Shown one piece after another: positions 38,697-50,516 of a DNA stretch of 64,000 bases (position 1 is its first letter; the number at the start of each line of letters is the position of its first letter). A program made the translations under genes and the position numbers. Source of the stretch: Entomohabitans teleogrylli (lineage in GTDB: Bacteria; Pseudomonadota; Gammaproteobacteria; Enterobacterales; Enterobacteriaceae); contig NZ_LLXO01000012.1 in the NCBI RefSeq assembly GCF_001484765.1, positions 62,001 to 126,000 on the forward strand, in the 5' to 3' direction. Below the pieces are notes generated by a model, which did not search any database, was not told the origin of the DNA, and saw only the letters and a program-made list of their open reading frames with translations.

Positions 38697-38763
38697 AGCG
38701 CGCTTGCCGCGCTGGCCCCGAAGGGGTGAGCCGCTTGCGGCGAATAATCGAACGTAGTTCGAT
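38697..38763. repeat. Cluster of four short hairpins beside tRNA-Phe
   Basis: Four adjacent dyads are AGCGC/GCGCT (38697-38713), CCCC-GAA-GGGG (38716-38726), GCCGC/GCGGC (38730-38741) and ATCGAAC-GTA-GTTCGAT (38747-38763). They lie between the membrane gene and the tRNA terminator and contain no gene. They would all be in a read-through transcript of the tRNA. Confidence 0.6.
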
Positions 38764-38784
38764 GGAGAGTCCGGGAGTACCAAA

Positions 38785-38811
38785 AGCAAAAACCCAGCCA
38801 AAGGCTGGGTT
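38785..38811 (-). terminator. Rho-independent terminator of tRNA-Phe
   Basis: AACCCAGCC (38791-38799) pairs with GGCTGGGTT (38803-38811) with loop AAA, followed by a T-rich run on the minus strand. It is 12 bp after the tRNA 3' end. Confidence 0.92.
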
Positions 38812-38822
38812 TTCTGAATAAG

Positions 38823-38898
38823 TGGTGCCCGGACTCGGAATCGAACCAAGGACACGGGGATTTTCAATCCCCTGCTCTACCGACTGAGCTATCCGGGC
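38823..38898 (-). tRNA. pheU: tRNA-Phe (GAA)
   Basis: This 76-nt gene matches E. coli tRNA-Phe: acceptor GCCCGGA/TCCGGGC, D-arm AGCTCAGTCGGTAGAGC, anticodon loop with GAA, T-loop GTTCGATTC, and an encoded CCA end. The position next to yjdC corresponds to pheU in E. coli. Confidence 0.97.
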
Positions 38899-39063
38899 AA
38901 CGGGGCGCATTAAACCTGATTCGGTACAGCGCGTCAATGGCAAAATCACAAAAGGGCGGTTAATTGATTAACATTACAGCACATCCGGTCTTTTCCTGCC
39001 TGGCGGATCGCTAAACGTAGCCGGTACCAGGCGCCATGTATTACGGTATCGCATGGCTTAGCG

Positions 39064-39639
39064 TCAGGTCAGCGCTCCGGCGGTGCGACATTTAGCAAAG
39101 CGCAAAATATCTTCCGCCAGCCGATAAGCGGTATCAATGTCGGCCTGGCTGCGTTTTACCAGCAAACGACTCAGGCAGCCTTCCAGCACCAGCTCCATCT
39201 GCTTCGCCACCATGGCGGGATCGTCCACTTCCAATTGGGTCAGCAGTTCGTGACTAAACTCCCAGGCGGCCTGTTTCTGCTGCTCCGCCAACTGGTGAAT
39301 CGGGTGATCGGCATCCGGGTAAAACGTACAGGCGGCGATAAACAGGCATCCCGGATAGCGTTGTTTATTCACGCATTCTGTTAGTGCCGGGTAGCGGGCC
39401 AGCAGCTTTTGCTCCGGCGTCATCTCTTCGTTGTACATCAACTGCCGACGCCAGATATCAACCTGCTGACTCAGGTAGCGCAGGGCATCATAAATCAGCG
39501 CTTCGCTGTCGGGCCAAAAACGCTGGATCTCTCCCGGCGCACAGTTGGCGGTTGTGGCGACCATTTCCAGCGTCGTACTGGCTATACCTTCCTGCTCAAG
39601 TACCTGCAGGGCGTGGTCCAGAACCTCTTCGCGTTGCAC
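39064..39639 (-). CDS. yjdC: TetR-family regulator YjdC
   Basis: The 191-residue protein equals E. coli YjdC in length. It begins [20 protein letters not shown] with a TetR helix-turn-helix, followed by [20 protein letters not shown] and the ligand domain ending [19 protein letters not shown]. Its ligand and targets are not known. It lies upstream of tRNA-Phe and downstream of dsbD, all on the minus strand; the dsbD-yjdC gap is 43 bp. Confidence 0.95.
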   Translation of the reverse strand: MQREEVLDHALQVLEQEGIASTTLEMVATTANCAPGEIQRFWPDSEALIYDALRYLSQQVDIWRRQLMYNEEMTPEQKLLARYPALTECVNKQRYPGCLFIAACTFYPDADHPIHQLAEQQKQAAWEFSHELLTQLEVDDPAMVAKQMELVLEGCLSRLLVKRSQADIDTAYRLAEDILRFAKCRTAGALT

Positions 39640-39682
39640 TGTTTCCTCCTCCGTTGTCCCAACGGTTTTCTCAAAGTGTTAC

Positions 39683-41401
39683 TTACGGCCGCTGATTGCG
39701 CAAATGATTCGCAAAGTCGGCGGCGTTCATAAAACCGGTGACTCGTTGCTGCGGATGTTCGACGCCGCTGGCGTCAAAGAACAAAATCGTCGGCAGCCCG
39801 AGCACATTCAAATGGCGCAACAGCGCCACATCCTGCGGGCGATTGGCCGTGACATCCGCCTGCAGAAGTACCGTATCTTTCAGTGCTTCCTGAACCCGGG
39901 TATCGGTAAAGGTATATTTGTCGAACTCTTTACAGGCCACACACCAGTCGGCGTAGAAGTCGAGCATCACCGGTTTGCCCTGCGCGCGCGCCAGGGCGCT
40001 GTTAAGCTCTTCTACGCTGCTCACCCGGGTAAAACTGAGGTGCGGCTTTTCTGTTACCGCACTGCTGCCGAAAGCCCAGTCCTGTAGAGGACGAGCGCAA
40101 ACCAACGCGGCGCCCAGCAGCACAATCTGAACCAGACGCATCCAGCGTTTTTCTGCTTTCAGGCTGGTAATAAATGCCCAGCCGAAGAAGGCCACGCCCA
40201 GCAACCCCCACAGACGCAGGCCCCAGATATCGCCGAGCACTCGCTCCAGCAGGAAAACCGGCAGCGCCAGAATGACGAAGCCAAAAGCGGTCTTCACGCT
40301 TTCCATCCATGGCCCGCTTTTGGGCAGCAAACGGTTCCCAAAAACGGTAATCAGGATCAGCGGCAGACCCATGCCAAGCGCATACAGATACAGCGTGCCG
40401 CCCCCCAGCCACATATTACCGCTCTGGGCGATATACAGCAGAATGGCGCTCAGCGGCGCGGTGGTGCACGGAGAGCAGATCAGCCCGGCCAGCGCCCCCA
40501 TGGCGAATACACCGCCGGGCGACCCCCCTTGCTGACGATTACTCATCAGCGTCAGGCGAGTCTGGAGCGAAGAGGGCAACTGCAGAGTGAACAGGCCGAA
40601 CATCGACAGACCCAGCAATACAAACAGCGCCGACAGACCGATCAGTACCCAGGGGTGCTGTAACGCAGCCTGGAACTGCAGCCCAGCCGCCGCGACCACC
40701 AGTCCCAGCGCCGTGTAAGTCAACGCCATCCCCTGGACATAGATAAACGCCAGCACCAGCGCCCGGGCAGTAGACAGGCGCTGCTTACCGCCGAGGACGA
40801 TACCTGAAATCAGCGGGTACATTGGCAATACACAGGGGGTAAATGCAATGCCGATACCAATTAACAGCGCCCACAGGGCGGAGAAGGGAAGTTGAGCGGG
40901 AGGCGCCTCTGAAACCGGGATCGGTTGTGTCGGCGTCGGCGCGGCGGCGGGTTGCTCAGCGGTGTCCGCGATGGGCGAAACCGCGCTCAACGGCACCATT
41001 TTGGTTTCCGGCGGATAACAAAATCCGGCTTCGGCGCATCCCTGGTAGGTTACGCGCAGCGTCGCCCCTTGTTCGGCGCTGTGCAACTGCACCGGCACTG
41101 TTAACTGCCCGGTGTAGATTTCGCTTTTGCCGTAGAATTCGTCTTCGTGCCATGTACCTGCCGGCAGCGTTAGCGGCGCGAAAGCCGCCTGAACTGGCTC
41201 AACGCTGATTTGCTGGCGGTACAGATAATAACCGGGTTTGATTTGCCAGCTCAGCGCAAGCTGGCGGTCCTGCTGCCTGAAATCAAAGGCAAATGCCTGA
41301 TCGACGGGAACAAACTGGTTTTTCCCCTGATTGCTGAACAGGCCAGCGGAAACGGATGTGCTGAGGAATAGCAGAATCAGCGTAAGGAAGCGTAGAGCCA
41401 T
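39683..41401 (-). CDS. dsbD: Thiol:disulfide interchange protein DsbD
   Basis: DsbD passes electrons from cytoplasmic thioredoxin to periplasmic DsbC, DsbG and CcmG. The 572-residue protein has a signal peptide (ending SVSAG), an N-terminal domain with the cysteine pair in [11 protein letters not shown], eight membrane helices with [14 protein letters not shown] and CSPCTTAPL, and a C-terminal thioredoxin domain with CVAC. E. coli DsbD has 565 residues. The start overlaps the end of cutA by 25 bp. Confidence 0.96.
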   Translation of the reverse strand: MALRFLTLILLFLSTSVSAGLFSNQGKNQFVPVDQAFAFDFRQQDRQLALSWQIKPGYYLYRQQISVEPVQAAFAPLTLPAGTWHEDEFYGKSEIYTGQLTVPVQLHSAEQGATLRVTYQGCAEAGFCYPPETKMVPLSAVSPIADTAEQPAAAPTPTQPIPVSEAPPAQLPFSALWALLIGIGIAFTPCVLPMYPLISGIVLGGKQRLSTARALVLAFIYVQGMALTYTALGLVVAAAGLQFQAALQHPWVLIGLSALFVLLGLSMFGLFTLQLPSSLQTRLTLMSNRQQGGSPGGVFAMGALAGLICSPCTTAPLSAILLYIAQSGNMWLGGGTLYLYALGMGLPLILITVFGNRLLPKSGPWMESVKTAFGFVILALPVFLLERVLGDIWGLRLWGLLGVAFFGWAFITSLKAEKRWMRLVQIVLLGAALVCARPLQDWAFGSSAVTEKPHLSFTRVSSVEELNSALARAQGKPVMLDFYADWCVACKEFDKYTFTDTRVQEALKDTVLLQADVTANRPQDVALLRHLNVLGLPTILFFDASGVEHPQQRVTGFMNAADFANHLRNQRP

Positions 41402-41700
41402 GACAAATATTCGCTATCTCCGTAGGTAACGGGCAGAACCAACAGTTCCGGGGTCTGATAAGGGTGGTGCGATTTCAGACAGGCGACGAGCGCCTCCTGG
41501 TGCGCCTGATCGGTCTTTAACAGCAGTTGTACCTCATACTCCTGCTCAAGTTTACCTTCCCAGTAATACAGCGATGTTGCACCAGGGATGATAGTGGCAC
41601 AGGCGGCGAGTCTTTCGGCCAGCGCCAGGGAAGCAAGCTCTTGCGCAGAGGCTTCATCCGGAGCGGTGCACAGCAGGACTACGGCGTCAGGGGTGGACAT
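41377..41700 (-). CDS. cutA: Divalent-cation tolerance protein CutA
   Basis: This 107-residue trimeric protein has the family core [20 protein letters not shown] and [19 protein letters not shown] (here [18 protein letters not shown]). ATG 41700 follows GAGGTG and fits the family; an in-frame ATG at 41712 has no ribosome site. It overlaps dsbD, so the two are co-transcribed as in E. coli. Confidence 0.94.
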   Translation of the reverse strand: MSTPDAVVLLCTAPDEASAQELASLALAERLAACATIIPGATSLYYWEGKLEQEYEVQLLLKTDQAHQEALVACLKSHHPYQTPELLVLPVTYGDSEYLSWLYASLR

Positions 41701-41765
41701 GGCACACCTCATATCAGAACCAGTGAAGGTGCGACTATACCATGAGTGGGGAAAAGCAGAGCAAG

Positions 41766-41790
41766 AAACGGGCTGCGGGGCAGCCCGTTT
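41766..41790 (-). terminator. Terminator after dcuA
   Basis: AAACGGGCTGC (41766-41776) pairs with GCAGCCCGTTT (41780-41790), seven bases past the dcuA stop. The minus-strand T-run is short (GTTTCTT), so some read-through into cutA-dsbD is possible. Confidence 0.8.
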
Positions 41791-41797
41791 TTACATC

Positions 41798-43099
41798 TTA
41801 CAGAACCATCCCGCCGACAACGAAGCCGAGGATGACGCAGAGTGCGATGGCCACAACCCCCGGGATCAGGAAGGCGTGGTTAAAGACATACTTACCGATA
41901 CGGGTCGAGCCGGTATCGTCCATTTCTACCGCCGCCAGCAGCGTCGGGTACGTCGGCAGAACGAACAGTGCGGACACCGCCGCGAATGAGGCGATAGCGG
42001 TGAGCGGAGTCACACCCAGCATCAGCGCGGCAGGCATCAGCGCCTTAGTGGTCGCCGCCTGAGAGTAGAGCAGTGTGGCGGCAAAGAACAGTACCACCGC
42101 CAGCAGCCACGGGTAGCTTTGCAGCAGTTCGCCGGCTACTTCCTGAATGTCGCTGATATGGTTTTTCACGAAGGTGTCACCCAGCCATGCCACACCCAGT
42201 ACGCAGATACAGGCGCTCATACCGGATTTAAAGGTACTGGCGTTAAGGATTTCGCCCGTGTCGACTTTACAAGTGATGCAGATAAGCGTCGCGACAGTCA
42301 ACATGAAGACCACGATAGCTTCGTTACGCGGCAGCACCGGGTTTTCGATCAGGCCAACGGTGTCGCTGATTGCGGTAGCATAGAACATAACGGCGACAAT
42401 ACCGATCAGGAACAACAGGACGGAGCGTTTAGCGCCCGGTTTCAACTGGAACACCTGCTCGCCGCGCAGCTTAACTTCACCTTTGGCAAGACGTTCCTGA
42501 TAAACCGGATCGTCTTTCAGTTCGCCGCCGAGGAAGTTACACAGTACCGCAGTCAGCATGACGGCGACCAGAGTCACCGGGATACAGATGCCCAGTAGCG
42601 TCAGGTAGCTTACGCCCAGCGGTTCCAGAATACCGGCGAAGAAGACCACCGCGGCGGAAATCGGCGAGGCGGTAATGGCAATCTGCGAAGCGACAACGGC
42701 GATCGAGAGCGGCCGGGAAGGGCGAATACCCTGTTCTTTGGCCACCTCGGTAATCACCGGCATCGTTGAGAATGCCGTGTGACCGGTACCTGCCAGGATC
42801 GTCATAAACCAGGTGACCAGAGGCGCCAGGAAGGTGATGTATTTGGGATGCCGGCGCAGCAATCTTTCCGCCAGGCTAACCAGGTAATCCATCCCGCCGG
42901 CAACTTGCATAGCGGCGATAGCGGCGATAACCGCCATGATGATTTCAATGACGTCAAAGGGAATGGCGCCGGGGTTGATTTGAAATAATAACGTTAATAC
43001 CAGTACCCCGAAACCACCCGCAAAACCGATGCCGATGCCTCCGAGTCTGGCGCCAAGATAGATCGCCAATAGGACGATAATAAGTTCAGCTCCAAACAT
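41798..43099 (-). CDS. dcuA: Anaerobic C4-dicarboxylate transporter DcuA
   Basis: This 433-residue inner-membrane antiporter exchanges aspartate or fumarate for succinate; length equals E. coli DcuA. Hydrophobic helices cover the whole protein from MFGAELIIVLLAIYLGARLG to VVAIALCVILGFVVGGMVL. It lies downstream of aspA, with a terminator between, as in E. coli. Together they supply fumarate for anaerobic respiration. Confidence 0.96.
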   Translation of the reverse strand: MFGAELIIVLLAIYLGARLGGIGIGFAGGFGVLVLTLLFQINPGAIPFDVIEIIMAVIAAIAAMQVAGGMDYLVSLAERLLRRHPKYITFLAPLVTWFMTILAGTGHTAFSTMPVITEVAKEQGIRPSRPLSIAVVASQIAITASPISAAVVFFAGILEPLGVSYLTLLGICIPVTLVAVMLTAVLCNFLGGELKDDPVYQERLAKGEVKLRGEQVFQLKPGAKRSVLLFLIGIVAVMFYATAISDTVGLIENPVLPRNEAIVVFMLTVATLICITCKVDTGEILNASTFKSGMSACICVLGVAWLGDTFVKNHISDIQEVAGELLQSYPWLLAVVLFFAATLLYSQAATTKALMPAALMLGVTPLTAIASFAAVSALFVLPTYPTLLAAVEMDDTGSTRIGKYVFNHAFLIPGVVAIALCVILGFVVGGMVL

Positions 43100-43162
43100 A
43101 GGTGCCTTCCTTGTTAGTTAGCCAGTTGAAAATTAAATGTTGTGTATATGTGCTAATGGAAC

Positions 43163-43195
43163 AAAAAAAAGGCACGTCGCGCGTGACGTGCCTTT
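43163..43195 (-). terminator. Rho-independent terminator of aspA
   Basis: AAAGGCACGTC (43168-43178) pairs with GACGTGCCTTT (43185-43195). On the minus strand the stem is followed by a run of eight T residues. It lies between aspA and dcuA. Confidence 0.92.
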
Positions 43196-43213
43196 AATTA
43201 TCAAGGTGAACAA

Positions 43214-44650
43214 TTATTGTTCGTTTTCATCGGTATAACGCTTCGCTTTATAGGCCGGATGCATCAGATTATCGACAGAGAATATGTCATCCAGCTCCGC
43301 TTCGGTTAACAGGCCGCGCTCAAGTACGACCTCCCTCACACTTTTACCGGTTTCGGCACAAATTTTACCCACAATATCGCCGTTATGGTGACCAATAAAC
43401 GGGTTCAGGTAAGTGACGATGCCGATAGAATTATAGACATAACTTTCGCAGACTTCTTTATTTGCGGTAATACCGGAAACACATTTTTCCAGCAGGTTAT
43501 AGCAGGCGTTAGTCAGAATATGGATGGATTCAAAAATCGCCTGACCAATAACCGGCTCCATCACGTTCAACTGTAATTGCCCGGCCTCGGAAGCCATAGT
43601 GACCGTGGTGTCGTTACCGATGACTTTAAAGCATACCTGATTAACGACCTCCGGTACTACCGGATTGACTTTAGCCGGCATGATAGAAGAGCCTGCCTGC
43701 AGTTCCGGCAGGTTGATTTCATTCAGACCGGCGCGCGGACCGGAAGAGAGCAGACGCAGGTCATTACAGATTTTCGACAGTTTCACCGCCAGACGTTTCA
43801 GGGAACTGTGCACCATAACGTAGGCGCCGCAGTCGGAGGTAGCCTCAATCAGGTCTTCTGCCGGTACGCAGGGCAGGTTACTGACTTCCGCCAGTTTCTG
43901 TACCGCCAGTTGTTGGTAGCCGTCCGGGGTATTCAGGCGGGTACCGATAGCCGTCGCGCCGAGGTTAACTTCCAGCAGCAATTCGCCGGTACGCAGCAGG
44001 TTTCTGGTCTCTTCGTTTAACAGTACGTTGAATGCATGGAATTCCTGGCCAAGGGTCATTGGCACCGCATCCTGTAGCTGGGTGCGACCCATTTTCAGGA
44101 TGGTCTCGAATTCTTTGGCTTTGCCCTGAAAGCCTTCTCCCAGTTGGTTGATGGCATCCACCAGTTTAACGATTGAGTTGTAAACCGCGATACGGAACCC
44201 GGTTGGGTAGGCATCGTTGGTGGACTGGCATTTGTTCACGTGGTCGTTAGGGTTGAGGTACTGGTATTCACCTTTCTGGTGGCCCATTAGCTCAAGACCA
44301 ATGTTGGCGAGAACTTCGTTGGTGTTCATATTGACTGAGGTGCCGGCTCCGCCCTGGTAGACATCGACCGGGAACTGGTCCATGCACTTACCGTTATTCA
44401 GTACTTCATCACAGGCGGCAATAATGGCATCCGCAATACTGCGTGGGATGGTCTGTAGCTCTTTGTTTGCCATGGCGGCGGCTTTTTTGACCATCACCAT
44501 GCCACGAACAAATTCCGGTATGTCACTGATTTTATTGTTACTGATGTAGAAGTTTTCAATCGCTCTCAGAGTATGGACGCCGTAGTAGGCATCCGCCGGC
44601 ACTTCCCGTGTACCCAACAAATCTTCTTCGATACGAATGTTATTTAACAT
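43214..44650 (-). CDS. aspA: Aspartate ammonia-lyase
   Basis: AspA converts aspartate to fumarate and ammonia. The 478-residue protein equals E. coli AspA. The fumarase/aspartase signature [20 protein letters not shown], with its catalytic serine loop, is intact, as are the N-terminal [18 protein letters not shown] and [16 protein letters not shown] 44650 follows AAGAAGG at six bases; the in-frame codon at 44668 would add six residues. A CRP site lies upstream, and a terminator separates it from dcuA. Confidence 0.97.
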   Translation of the reverse strand: MLNNIRIEEDLLGTREVPADAYYGVHTLRAIENFYISNNKISDIPEFVRGMVMVKKAAAMANKELQTIPRSIADAIIAACDEVLNNGKCMDQFPVDVYQGGAGTSVNMNTNEVLANIGLELMGHQKGEYQYLNPNDHVNKCQSTNDAYPTGFRIAVYNSIVKLVDAINQLGEGFQGKAKEFETILKMGRTQLQDAVPMTLGQEFHAFNVLLNEETRNLLRTGELLLEVNLGATAIGTRLNTPDGYQQLAVQKLAEVSNLPCVPAEDLIEATSDCGAYVMVHSSLKRLAVKLSKICNDLRLLSSGPRAGLNEINLPELQAGSSIMPAKVNPVVPEVVNQVCFKVIGNDTTVTMASEAGQLQLNVMEPVIGQAIFESIHILTNACYNLLEKCVSGITANKEVCESYVYNSIGIVTYLNPFIGHHNGDIVGKICAETGKSVREVVLERGLLTEAELDDIFSVDNLMHPAYKAKRYTDENEQ

Positions 44651-44992
44651 GTGAACCTTCTTCTTCAAGCTGCCAATGGGGAAACCAGGTCTCTCACAGG
44701 ATATGTGGTTGTGTGATGGTCAGGCCGACGATTATGTCCATAATCGGCCCGATGAGTATGATGATATGCTGATGATACAAAAAAGCAGTAATCTGGATCA
44801 CTTATTATTGTCTTTGTCTTATGACTATTTCTAATATGTGAAATAGCTCACTGCTTAACAATCTATACAAAAAAGAGTACTGGACAGCGATTGATTTTTG
44901 TCTACCGTGCCTCAATCTCTTGATGTATGCGCTTTGCGCTCCCATTTCCGCGCGGCCGCTGCGGCGTTCGCCCTAATCGACAGGAGAATCCG
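44651..44992. other. aspA/fxsA divergent control region
   Basis: This 342-bp non-coding region contains the CRP site at 44837-44852. The left half carries the aspA promoter region; the right end holds the fxsA ribosome site AGGAG at 44982-44986. No gene is supported. Confidence 0.7.
44837..44852. promoter_or_regulatory. CRP binding site between aspA and fxsA
   Basis: TGTGAAATAGCTCACT fits TGTGA-N6-TCACA with one mismatch. aspA is a known CRP target in E. coli, and the site lies 187 bp upstream of its start codon. Confidence 0.8.
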
Positions 44993-45478
44993 GTGCGCTG
45001 GATACCGTTCATTGCTATTTTTCTCTATGTTTACATTGAGATTTCTATATTCATCCAGGTCGCTCACGTGCTGGGCGTACTACTGACGCTGCTGCTGGTC
45101 ATCTTTACCTCCATCGTCGGCATGTCGCTGGTGCGCAATCAGGGATTTAAAAACTTTTTGCTGATGCAACAGAAACTGGCCGAGGGAGAAAGTCCGGCGG
45201 CCGAGATGATCAAAAGCGTTTCGCTGATCATTGCCGGCTTACTGCTGCTGTTGCCGGGCTTTTTCACCGATTTTCTGGGGCTTCTGCTGTTGCTTCCGCC
45301 GGTACAGAAGCATTTGACCATGAAATTGTTACCGCATTTGCGTTTTGCTCGTATGCCCGGAGGTGGCTTTGGTGCCGGCTACCAGAGCGGAGATACCTTT
45401 GACGGCGAGTATCAGCGCAAAGATAAAGATGAAGGACGTGAACTGCCGAATCATGACGATGACGATCGGCGGCGTTGA
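44993..45478 (+). CDS. fxsA: FxsA membrane protein
   Basis: The 161-residue inner-membrane protein begins (GTG) RWIPFIAIFLYVYIEISIF and has helices near 4-50 and 75-105, with LVRNQGFKNFLLMQQKLAEG between. FxsA overproduction in E. coli blocks F-plasmid exclusion of phage T7. GTG 44993 with AGGAG six bases upstream matches the E. coli N-terminus; an upstream in-frame ATG would add 22 unrelated residues. Confidence 0.94.
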   Translation: MRWIPFIAIFLYVYIEISIFIQVAHVLGVLLTLLLVIFTSIVGMSLVRNQGFKNFLLMQQKLAEGESPAAEMIKSVSLIIAGLLLLLPGFFTDFLGLLLLLPPVQKHLTMKLLPHLRFARMPGGGFGAGYQSGDTFDGEYQRKDKDEGRELPNHDDDDRRR

Positions 45479-45503
45479 GTTAAGTTAAACGATTGAGGTT
45501 ATG

Positions 45504-45541
45504 ACGCGCTTCCCCTTGTTCACCCGGGAAGCGCGTTTTTT
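45504..45541. terminator. Bidirectional terminator between fxsA and yjeH
   Basis: ACGCGCTTCCC (45504-45514) pairs with GGGAAGCGCGT (45526-45536), followed by a T-run that overlaps the yjeH stop codon. Confidence 0.9.
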
Positions 45542-46802
45542 ATGGGTGAGTAGAAGTCGCTGCGGCGTTCAGTCTGCGGCGCGGCAGAAATGCCCACAAA
45601 CCTGCCAACACGATCAGTGCGTAAAGGCTCTTCCAGCCCACCATCGCGAGTAGCAGCAGACAAAGTACGCCGCCGACGATCGCCAGTAGCCGGTAGCGGC
45701 CTTTCAGCAAGCGACAGCCGGCCAGCATGCACAGCAGATAGATCATAATAAAGATGCCGTTGGCATAAACAATCAGCGCTTCAAGATCCATCTCCAGAAC
45801 GTATATCCCGATTGTGCTGAGAGTACAACAGGCCAGTACCGCATACAGCGCGTTTAGCGGCAGATGACGGCCCGATAGCCTGGCCAGCGGGCTATGAGGT
45901 TTGTACTGCGCCTGCGACCAGACCAGGCGTGCGAAACTCTGAATATAGATGTTCAGACTGGCAAAGCAGGCCAGGTAACCGATCACGCAGGCAATCCACA
46001 AGGCGTTGACGCCAAACAGTTGCACTACGACGTCTGGCAGCGAGGTAGCTGCCGCGCTGGCGGCGCTGTAAGCGTTGAAGTGCAGGACGATGACGGTACA
46101 CGCCCAGTACACGGTGCCTGCCAGTAGCAGGCCAATCATTAGCGCCCGCGGGAAATCACGCTGCGGGTGTTTAAATTCCGACGCGAGATGGGCGAAGGCC
46201 TCCAGACCGACAAAGCACCAGAACATCACGGCCAGCGCGGCAAACAGCCCCTGCGGCGCGATCTCCGCCGGCGGCGGGAAGGGAATATCCGACACAGAGA
46301 GGGAGCCGAACCACCAGATGGCGGCGATTAAGGCGACGATCAGTCCGGCAATCAACGATTGCAGATTGGCGCTGGAGCCTGCGCCGCGGGTACCGAGAAA
46401 CCACACCAGGGAAAGCGTCACCAACTCTGCTATCAGGAGCTGTCCATCGTGCCAGCCAAATAGCGCCTGCCAGAAGCCTGCGGCGATATGGAGCGCGGCA
46501 GGCAGTCCTACCGGGATTACCGACAGGAATAGCCAGCCGGTTACCCTTTCCATATGGTGGCCGAAAGCCATACCGACGAAGTGTGCAACGCCGCCAGCAC
46601 TGGGGAAATGTCGTCCCAGTACCGCAAAGACAATGGCGATGGGAAAGACCAGAATGATCAACACCGGCCACGCCCACAGGCTGCTGTTGCCGGCTGCCAG
46701 CGCCGCAAGAGCCGGGACGGCAAAAACGCCGGTGCCCAGCAGCGATGTCGACAACAGACCAATTCCCTGAACCAGTCCCAGTTCTTGTTTAAGTCCACTC
46801 AT
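45540..46802 (-). CDS. yjeH: Amino-acid exporter YjeH (APC superfamily)
   Basis: This 420-residue inner-membrane carrier has about 12 helices. It begins MSGLKQELGLVQGIGLLSTS, and GTGVFAVPALAALAAGNSS is the APC substrate-site loop. E. coli YjeH (418) exports methionine and branched-chain amino acids. It is divergent from groES, with the heat-shock promoter region between them. Confidence 0.93.
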   Translation of the reverse strand: MSGLKQELGLVQGIGLLSTSLLGTGVFAVPALAALAAGNSSLWAWPVLIILVFPIAIVFAVLGRHFPSAGGVAHFVGMAFGHHMERVTGWLFLSVIPVGLPAALHIAAGFWQALFGWHDGQLLIAELVTLSLVWFLGTRGAGSSANLQSLIAGLIVALIAAIWWFGSLSVSDIPFPPPAEIAPQGLFAALAVMFWCFVGLEAFAHLASEFKHPQRDFPRALMIGLLLAGTVYWACTVIVLHFNAYSAASAAATSLPDVVVQLFGVNALWIACVIGYLACFASLNIYIQSFARLVWSQAQYKPHSPLARLSGRHLPLNALYAVLACCTLSTIGIYVLEMDLEALIVYANGIFIMIYLLCMLAGCRLLKGRYRLLAIVGGVLCLLLLAMVGWKSLYALIVLAGLWAFLPRRRLNAAATSTHP

Positions 46803-46969
46803 GCGATTTACTTACCCGATCCGTACCCCGGGCAGGGGACAACAAAAGAATTTTTTATGGTATCACAACCTTCATACGGAAAGGCTATTGGTCTGTAATT
46901 GCTAATTTTCTGTTTTTACGCGGTTTTTTACTTTACTGGCAAGAATGCGATTTTTTTTCTTGCTCCCCC

Positions 46970-49060
<2,091 letters not shown>

Positions 49061-49088
49061 TTGCCTGTTACCGCACATAATGCGTAAT

Positions 49089-49121
49089 AACCCCCGGGTC
49101 AGAGATGACCGGGGGTTTTTC
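49089..49121 (+). terminator. Rho-independent terminator of groEL
   Basis: AACCCCCGGGTC pairs with GACCGGGGGTT (one bulged base) and is followed by TTTTTCTTTT. It lies 29 bp after the groEL stop. Confidence 0.92.
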
Positions 49122-49192
49122 TTTTGGTGTTGATTTTAGTATAAAGTTTGCACCGGAAAGTATTATTCGATTCGTTGATCATGGGGAATAAC

Positions 49193-49546
49193 ATGGGCGT
49201 AAAAGTTTCAGCAGGAATGGTTGTCGCAGCGCTGCTGCTGGCCGGTTGCAGCACCAGCAACCAGCTGACCGCGGGCGGGCAGAATGTTCGCTTTGTGGAA
49301 GAAAAGCCTGGCAGTGAGTGCCAGTTGTTAGGGACCGCGACCGGCGAACAGAGTAACTGGCTGTCTGGTCAGCGTGGCGATGAGGGCGGCTCTATGCGTA
49401 GCGCAGCCAATGCGCTGAGAAACCAGGCCGCGGCAATGGGCGGCAATGTGCTGTATGGCGTGAGCAGCCCGACACAGACAATGCTTTCCAGCTTTGTGCC
49501 GACGGCGACACAGATGATTGGTCAGGTCTATAAGTGCCCGGAGTGA
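49193..49546 (+). CDS. yjeI: Lipoprotein YjeI (DUF4156)
   Basis: This 117-residue protein starts MGVKVSAGMVVAALLLAGC, with the lipobox LAGC and modified Cys19. The DUF4156 body follows (GSECQLLGTATGEQSNWLSG; RNQAAAMGGNVLYGVSSP), ending IGQVYKCPE. It matches E. coli YjeI in length and position next to groEL. ATG 49193 is preferred because GGGGA lies upstream. Function unknown. Confidence 0.94.
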   Translation: MGVKVSAGMVVAALLLAGCSTSNQLTAGGQNVRFVEEKPGSECQLLGTATGEQSNWLSGQRGDEGGSMRSAANALRNQAAAMGGNVLYGVSSPTQTMLSSFVPTATQMIGQVYKCPE

Positions 49547-49562
49547 TACCTTAGCGGGTTAT

Positions 49563-49638
49563 CCCTCTCCAGATGGAGAGGGGAACCCGGGTTGGAGGTA
49601 TTCAACATCTCAGCCTCCTGCTCCACATCCATGTGGAG
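49563..49638. other. Two perfect hairpins in the yjeI/yjeJ-like gap
   Basis: CCCTCTCC-AGAT-GGAGAGGG (49563-49582) and CTCCACAT-CC-ATGTGGAG (49621-49638) lie between convergent genes. The first probably ends yjeI; neither has a long T-run. They mark the edge of the accessory region. Confidence 0.6.
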
Positions 49639-49645
49639 TTCCCCA

Positions 49646-50494
49646 TTATTCACCCATCAATGACTTCCGAAAAGCTGCCAGTGGCCGTAGAGCCTGTTCA
49701 AGCGTGGGAGTGATATTTTTTTCAACCTCCAGAGGCTGAGTATAAATATGGGTAATCTGCGAATAGTATGGACTTAGTTTTTGACTGAGAGAAGCAAATA
49801 ATCTGGCAATGTTCTCTGCCTCTTTGCTACCGGCAATGACGTTAGTTTTTATTACGCTTCCACACAGGAGTTCACTGCCATTCTGCGTTTCAGTACGATA
49901 CATAATCAGTATGTAATTATTGAATAGCTCCATTTTCCAGCCTTCATGTTGATACTGGCTGTAGTCCATTGAGTTATCAGGTGCAAATAGTGAGTCATAT
50001 AAGGGGAGAAAATCCAGGGCAACGGTGATCTGCTGAGCAATTTCCTGGCTTCCTGCATTATTCATTGCCTGGCTGATAGCCATGATGAGGAATTCTATTT
50101 GAACATCCTGAATCTGAAGATGGCTGATTTGCTCATTTTGCAGACAGAAAAGTAAGTTAAAGTAGTCATCTCTAAAGCTCGCTGACAACGACGTTATCAG
50201 CCTTCCCGGGTCGGGATTTTGAACATCATTCATCTCTATTTGTGGTATATTGCCTGCCAACTCCTGATTTGCTTTTTCGGCTAGTATTCTCAGTGATTCC
50301 ATATCCAACTGAGCTCTGCGAACTAAGGAAATCAATCTGTTCTGTAAAAGCATGAGGAAATCTTTCAGAACCGAAACCTGCATATAAAAAATCTCGGTCT
50401 GCTCGTTATCATTTCTTATCTTCAGCGCCAGAGCCAGAAATTTTTCCTCATGGAGAAGGATACCTGTATTGAGTCCTTTTATTTTTAATGACAT
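49646..50494 (-). CDS. YjeJ-like protein, last gene of the microcin operon
   Basis: The 282-residue soluble protein begins MSLKIKGLNTGILLHEEKFL and has no signal peptide or membrane segment. In E. coli K-12 an uncharacterised protein of similar size, YjeJ, lies at this exact place between yjeI and epmB. The assignment rests mainly on position and general similarity. It starts 22 bp after the exporter gene, with AAGGAAA upstream, so it is read with the microcin genes. A role in immunity or regulation is possible but not shown. Confidence 0.6.
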   Translation of the reverse strand: MSLKIKGLNTGILLHEEKFLALALKIRNDNEQTEIFYMQVSVLKDFLMLLQNRLISLVRRAQLDMESLRILAEKANQELAGNIPQIEMNDVQNPDPGRLITSLSASFRDDYFNLLFCLQNEQISHLQIQDVQIEFLIMAISQAMNNAGSQEIAQQITVALDFLPLYDSLFAPDNSMDYSQYQHEGWKMELFNNYILIMYRTETQNGSELLCGSVIKTNVIAGSKEAENIARLFASLSQKLSPYYSQITHIYTQPLEVEKNITPTLEQALRPLAAFRKSLMGE

Positions 50495-50516
50495 TTTAAT
50501 ATTTCCTTACTCTGAA

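Noticed and set aside
44898..44992. A longer FxsA starting upstream of GTG 44993.
   Set aside because: The extra N-terminal residues are Arg/Pro-rich and unlike E. coli FxsA; AGGAG is correctly spaced for GTG 44993.
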